NCBI GenBank assembly: GCA_035480415.1 | Contig: DATIHT010000062.1 | Coordinates: 1 to 12,390 of the forward strand | Direction: 5' to 3' | DNA from: DATIHT01 sp035480415 | GTDB taxonomy: Bacteria; Patescibacteriota; Microgenomatia; Curtissbacterales; GWA2-41-24 | DNA: 12,390 nt | Shown: piece after piece, positions 11,173 through 12,390 of the stretch | How positions within the stretch are numbered: position 1 is the stretch's first letter | Layout of the letters: each line of letters starts with the position of its first letter | The notes under the pieces: generated by a model | What the model was told of the DNA's origin: nothing | Databases searched by the model: none | What the model saw: the letters and a program-made list of their open reading frames with translations, nothing else | Translations under genes and position numbers: made by a program

Positions 11173-11643
11173 CTAGAAAAGTCTCGTTCGGCCAGCCAAA
11201 ATTTGCGCTCTGTAGTCTTTTAACCAAACCTTAAAAGCCAAACTTAAATGTTCTGCCCCCCGGCTTTTAAGCTCTTTGTTGATAACACCCCCATGGTGCG
11301 GGTGTTTAAACATGCGCTTATTTGTAGAAGAAAATCCGTGAGCATAATGACAAAGTTCGTGGGCAATTGTGTACCTGACAACATCAACCGGAATATCATC
11401 GCGGGCAAACATAGAAGTAACAGTGATAATACTTTTTATTGGCTGATGCTCTTTTATTGACTTCAGGGATCTCAAACCCCTAAGCACTCTTAAACCTCTG
11501 GGTTTTTCCAAACGAATAGAACCAAATCTAAACCTGGCTTCTCTGCCAAATCCAATAACTATTGGATTGGACATTGAAACATTTGAGAAGTAATTTTTAA
11601 GAAGAAAATCCAGTTGACCCTGCAACCAAGCTTGATCTCTCAC
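11173..11643 (-). CDS. SprT-like zinc metalloprotease
   Basis: This 156-aa protein carries the zincin motif HELCH (95-99), extended as IAHELCHYAHGF, and a third candidate zinc ligand at His116 or His117 in HPHHGGVINKELKSRG (114-129). This spacing is that of the SprT/Spartan-like or small YgjP-type peptidases, which cleave proteins in the cytoplasm, in some cases DNA-protein crosslinks. No signal peptide is present. Residues 49-63 (RGLRVLRGLRSLKSI) form a basic tripeptide repeat encoded by a 9-bp array, lengthening a loop in the N-terminal half. The GTG start is supported by TACAAT (plus 11651-11656) ending seven bases upstream. The substrate is unknown. Confidence 0.8.
   Translation of the reverse strand: MRDQAWLQGQLDFLLKNYFSNVSMSNPIVIGFGREARFRFGSIRLEKPRGLRVLRGLRSLKSIKEHQPIKSIITVTSMFARDDIPVDVVRYTIAHELCHYAHGFSSTNKRMFKHPHHGGVINKELKSRGAEHLSLAFKVWLKDYRAQILAGRTRLF
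11462..11506. repeat. 9-bp in-frame tandem array inside the SprT-like gene
   Basis: Five nonads start at 11462, 11471, 11480, 11489 and 11498, among them CTCAAACCC, CTAAGCACT and CTTAAACCT. They encode a repeated R-x-L tripeptide in residues 49-63. The period keeps the frame, as in the phosphoesterase array at 331-369. Confidence 0.7.
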
Positions 11644-11832
11644 ATGTTTGATTGTACTAAATTTAGCGGTTTTGAACTACCTGCGGGCCAGCAGGAACTA
11701 AATAATATCTGGGTATATCTACAGGCATCTGAAGAATACTTGTTTGGGTTGTACGAGGCACAAGTTTGCCATCTATTCGATCGTAAATGGGAACCTGAAA
11801 CTATCGTCTTTCGAGGGTGTCCCTGCGGCTAG
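11644..11832 (+). CDS. Possible small protein of 62 aa, doubtful
   Basis: An ATG directly abuts the start codon of the SprT-like gene on the other strand and opens a frame ending at the TAG at 11830-11832. The protein (MFDCTKFSGFELPAGQQEL onwards) has a plausible composition with aromatic and acidic residues and a CPCG C-terminus. Its last 60 bases overlap the 3' end of the one-TM gene on the other strand. No -10 box at the usual distance and no ribosome binding site precede it, and it would have to be transcribed from inside the protease gene. Without it, 11644-11772 is an intergenic region holding only the protease promoter. Confidence 0.28.
   Translation: MFDCTKFSGFELPAGQQELNNIWVYLQASEEYLFGLYEAQVCHLFDRKWEPETIVFRGCPCG
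11651..11656 (-). promoter_or_regulatory. -10 box of the SprT-like gene
   Basis: On the minus strand TACAAT ends seven bases before the GTG at 11643. No strong -35 box is visible. The layout matches the other leaderless promoters of the window. Confidence 0.5.
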
Positions 11833-12141
11833 AACGCCTGGATTTGTCCAGCCTATCTGAATCTTGTGATTTTTAGGATCAAAAACAGGCACACCCTGGC
11901 CATCGACAAGCTCTTTTGTTTGGAAAAAATACAAAGTACCCCGTTCGACACCTACATTAGATAATTCTCCACCAAGATCTGGTGTGACTTTATTTGAATA
12001 AGCGCGCAAAGCAATGGCCGCAAAAATTCCGACAGGCAAAGCAATAACAGCCGTCCTCAAAAATGTCCCTAGAGTCGATGGCCTTTCTGCCTTAAACCGT
12101 GAAGGCTCTAAAAATGTGTAATAATTCCGTTCGCCAAACAT
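11773..12141 (-). CDS. Unknown one-TM protein
   Basis: This 122-aa protein has a basic N-terminal tail (residues 1-26), one membrane helix (27-48: FLRTAVIALPVGIFAAIALRAY) and a C-terminal globular part of about 70 residues with strand-like stretches (GTLYFFQTKELVDGQGVPVF, then HKIQIGWTNPGVLAAG). The charge pattern suggests the N-terminus is cytoplasmic and the C-terminal part outside. I do not recognise the family. A TATACT (minus strand, about 12152-12157) ends ten bases before the ATG. It lies between the SprT-like gene and atpC, in the same direction, separated from atpC by the CTAG heptad array. No function can be assigned. Confidence 0.65.
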   Translation of the reverse strand: MFGERNYYTFLEPSRFKAERPSTLGTFLRTAVIALPVGIFAAIALRAYSNKVTPDLGGELSNVGVERGTLYFFQTKELVDGQGVPVFDPKNHKIQIGWTNPGVLAAGTPSKDDSFRFPFTIE

Positions 12142-12170
12142 ATAAGCCGATAGTATATCAAAAGTAGCAA

Positions 12171-12250
12171 CTAGTTCCTAGTATCTAGTGCTTAGTAAGT
12201 AATTAATCACAATTTCTAATCACTAGGCACTAGTGGCTAGTAGCTAACTA
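12171..12250. repeat. Inverted pair of five-unit 7-bp CTAGTNN arrays
   Basis: CTAG-like cores start at 12171, 12178, 12185, 12192 and 12199, and again at 12216, 12223, 12230, 12237 and 12244, each series exactly seven bases apart. The two halves are imperfect inverted copies; CTAGTGCTTAG (12185-12195) matches the reverse complement of CTAGGCACTAG (12223-12233) at 10 of 11 bases. The layout equals that of 8807-8876, with different units. It ends at the atpC stop codon. Confidence 0.82.
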
Positions 12251-12390
12251 AACTCCCACAAAAACACGCACAATATCTTCGGAAACCTCCAGGAGACCGT
12301 TTTCTATTGGAAACTCAAACTTCTTACCGGCAAGATCGAAAATCGTTATTTTTTCCTTCACCAAACTGATAAAATTTTCGTGCCTGGGCA
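12248..12390 (-). CDS. atpC: ATP synthase epsilon subunit, C-terminal fragment
   Basis: A minus-strand frame enters from the right edge and stops with TAG at 12248-12250. The 47 visible residues (PRHENFISLVKEKITIF, then GKKFEFPIENGLLEVSEDIV and RVFVGV) align by eye with the end of the N-terminal beta-sandwich of F1 epsilon: a PGHAPL-like turn, a strand, and the G-G-LEV-x-x-x-x-V-x-V pattern. The usual protein then has a two-helix C-terminal domain that can inhibit ATP hydrolysis; here the stop codon comes right after the sandwich, so that domain is absent. The subunit links the rotor to the catalytic head. The start lies outside the window. The rest of the ATP synthase operon should lie to the right, upstream on the minus strand. 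Confidence 0.72.
   Translation of the reverse strand, partial: PRHENFISLVKEKITIFDLAGKKFEFPIENGLLEVSEDIVRVFVGV

Overview
The window looks like a chromosomal segment of a small-genome bacterium of the Candidate Phyla Radiation (Patescibacteria), most likely a Microgenomates-type lineage. This is inference. It rests on the compact layout (adjacent or overlapping stop codons, gaps mostly under 100 bp), an ATP synthase epsilon that ends after its N-terminal fold, a one-domain asparaginase-like protein, ComEC split into two genes, and near-absence of Shine-Dalgarno sites with -10 boxes placed just before start codons. TGA acts as a normal stop codon. No rRNA, tRNA, insertion sequence or CRISPR array was seen.

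Layout, left to right. 1-101: the 5' end of an M16-type zinc peptidase gene (minus). 150-992: a membrane-anchored calcineurin-like phosphoesterase (minus), divergent from a front-end-type fatty-acid desaturase (1057-2085, plus). 2082-2720: an HTH plus ACT-like protein (minus) behind a strong promoter and a hairpin leader. 2873-4466: an unrecognised two-gene unit (HTH protein of 425 aa plus a translationally coupled 112-aa protein), then a one-domain asparaginase-like protein (4495-5022). 5023-6720: argS (minus). 6799-7898: a stand-alone winged-helix protein and an OmpR-type regulator with a degenerate receiver, whose promoters share a 13-bp block. 7932-11108: a DNA-uptake cluster (ComEC metallo-beta-lactamase part, ComEC channel, ComEA), with a small coiled-coil gene and a 100-nt structured RNA candidate between comEC and comEA. 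11173-12390: a SprT-like metalloprotease, a one-TM protein and the 3' end of atpC.

Two signals cut across the genes. First, degenerate short tandem arrays with a strict 7-bp or 9-bp period occur at ten places, between and inside genes; two intergenic ones have five units, a short spacer, then five inverted units. Second, for most genes with a visible promoter the -10 hexamer ends 5-9 nt before the start codon, so most mRNAs should be leaderless or nearly so.

Functionally, ComEA (DNA receptor), ComEC (channel) and its separate metallo-beta-lactamase partner form an uptake route that may feed a nucleotide-scavenging cell. The desaturase, phosphoesterase and proteases suggest work at the envelope on imported material. 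The most novel candidates are the HTH/small-protein pair, the 100-nt RNA and the heptad arrays.
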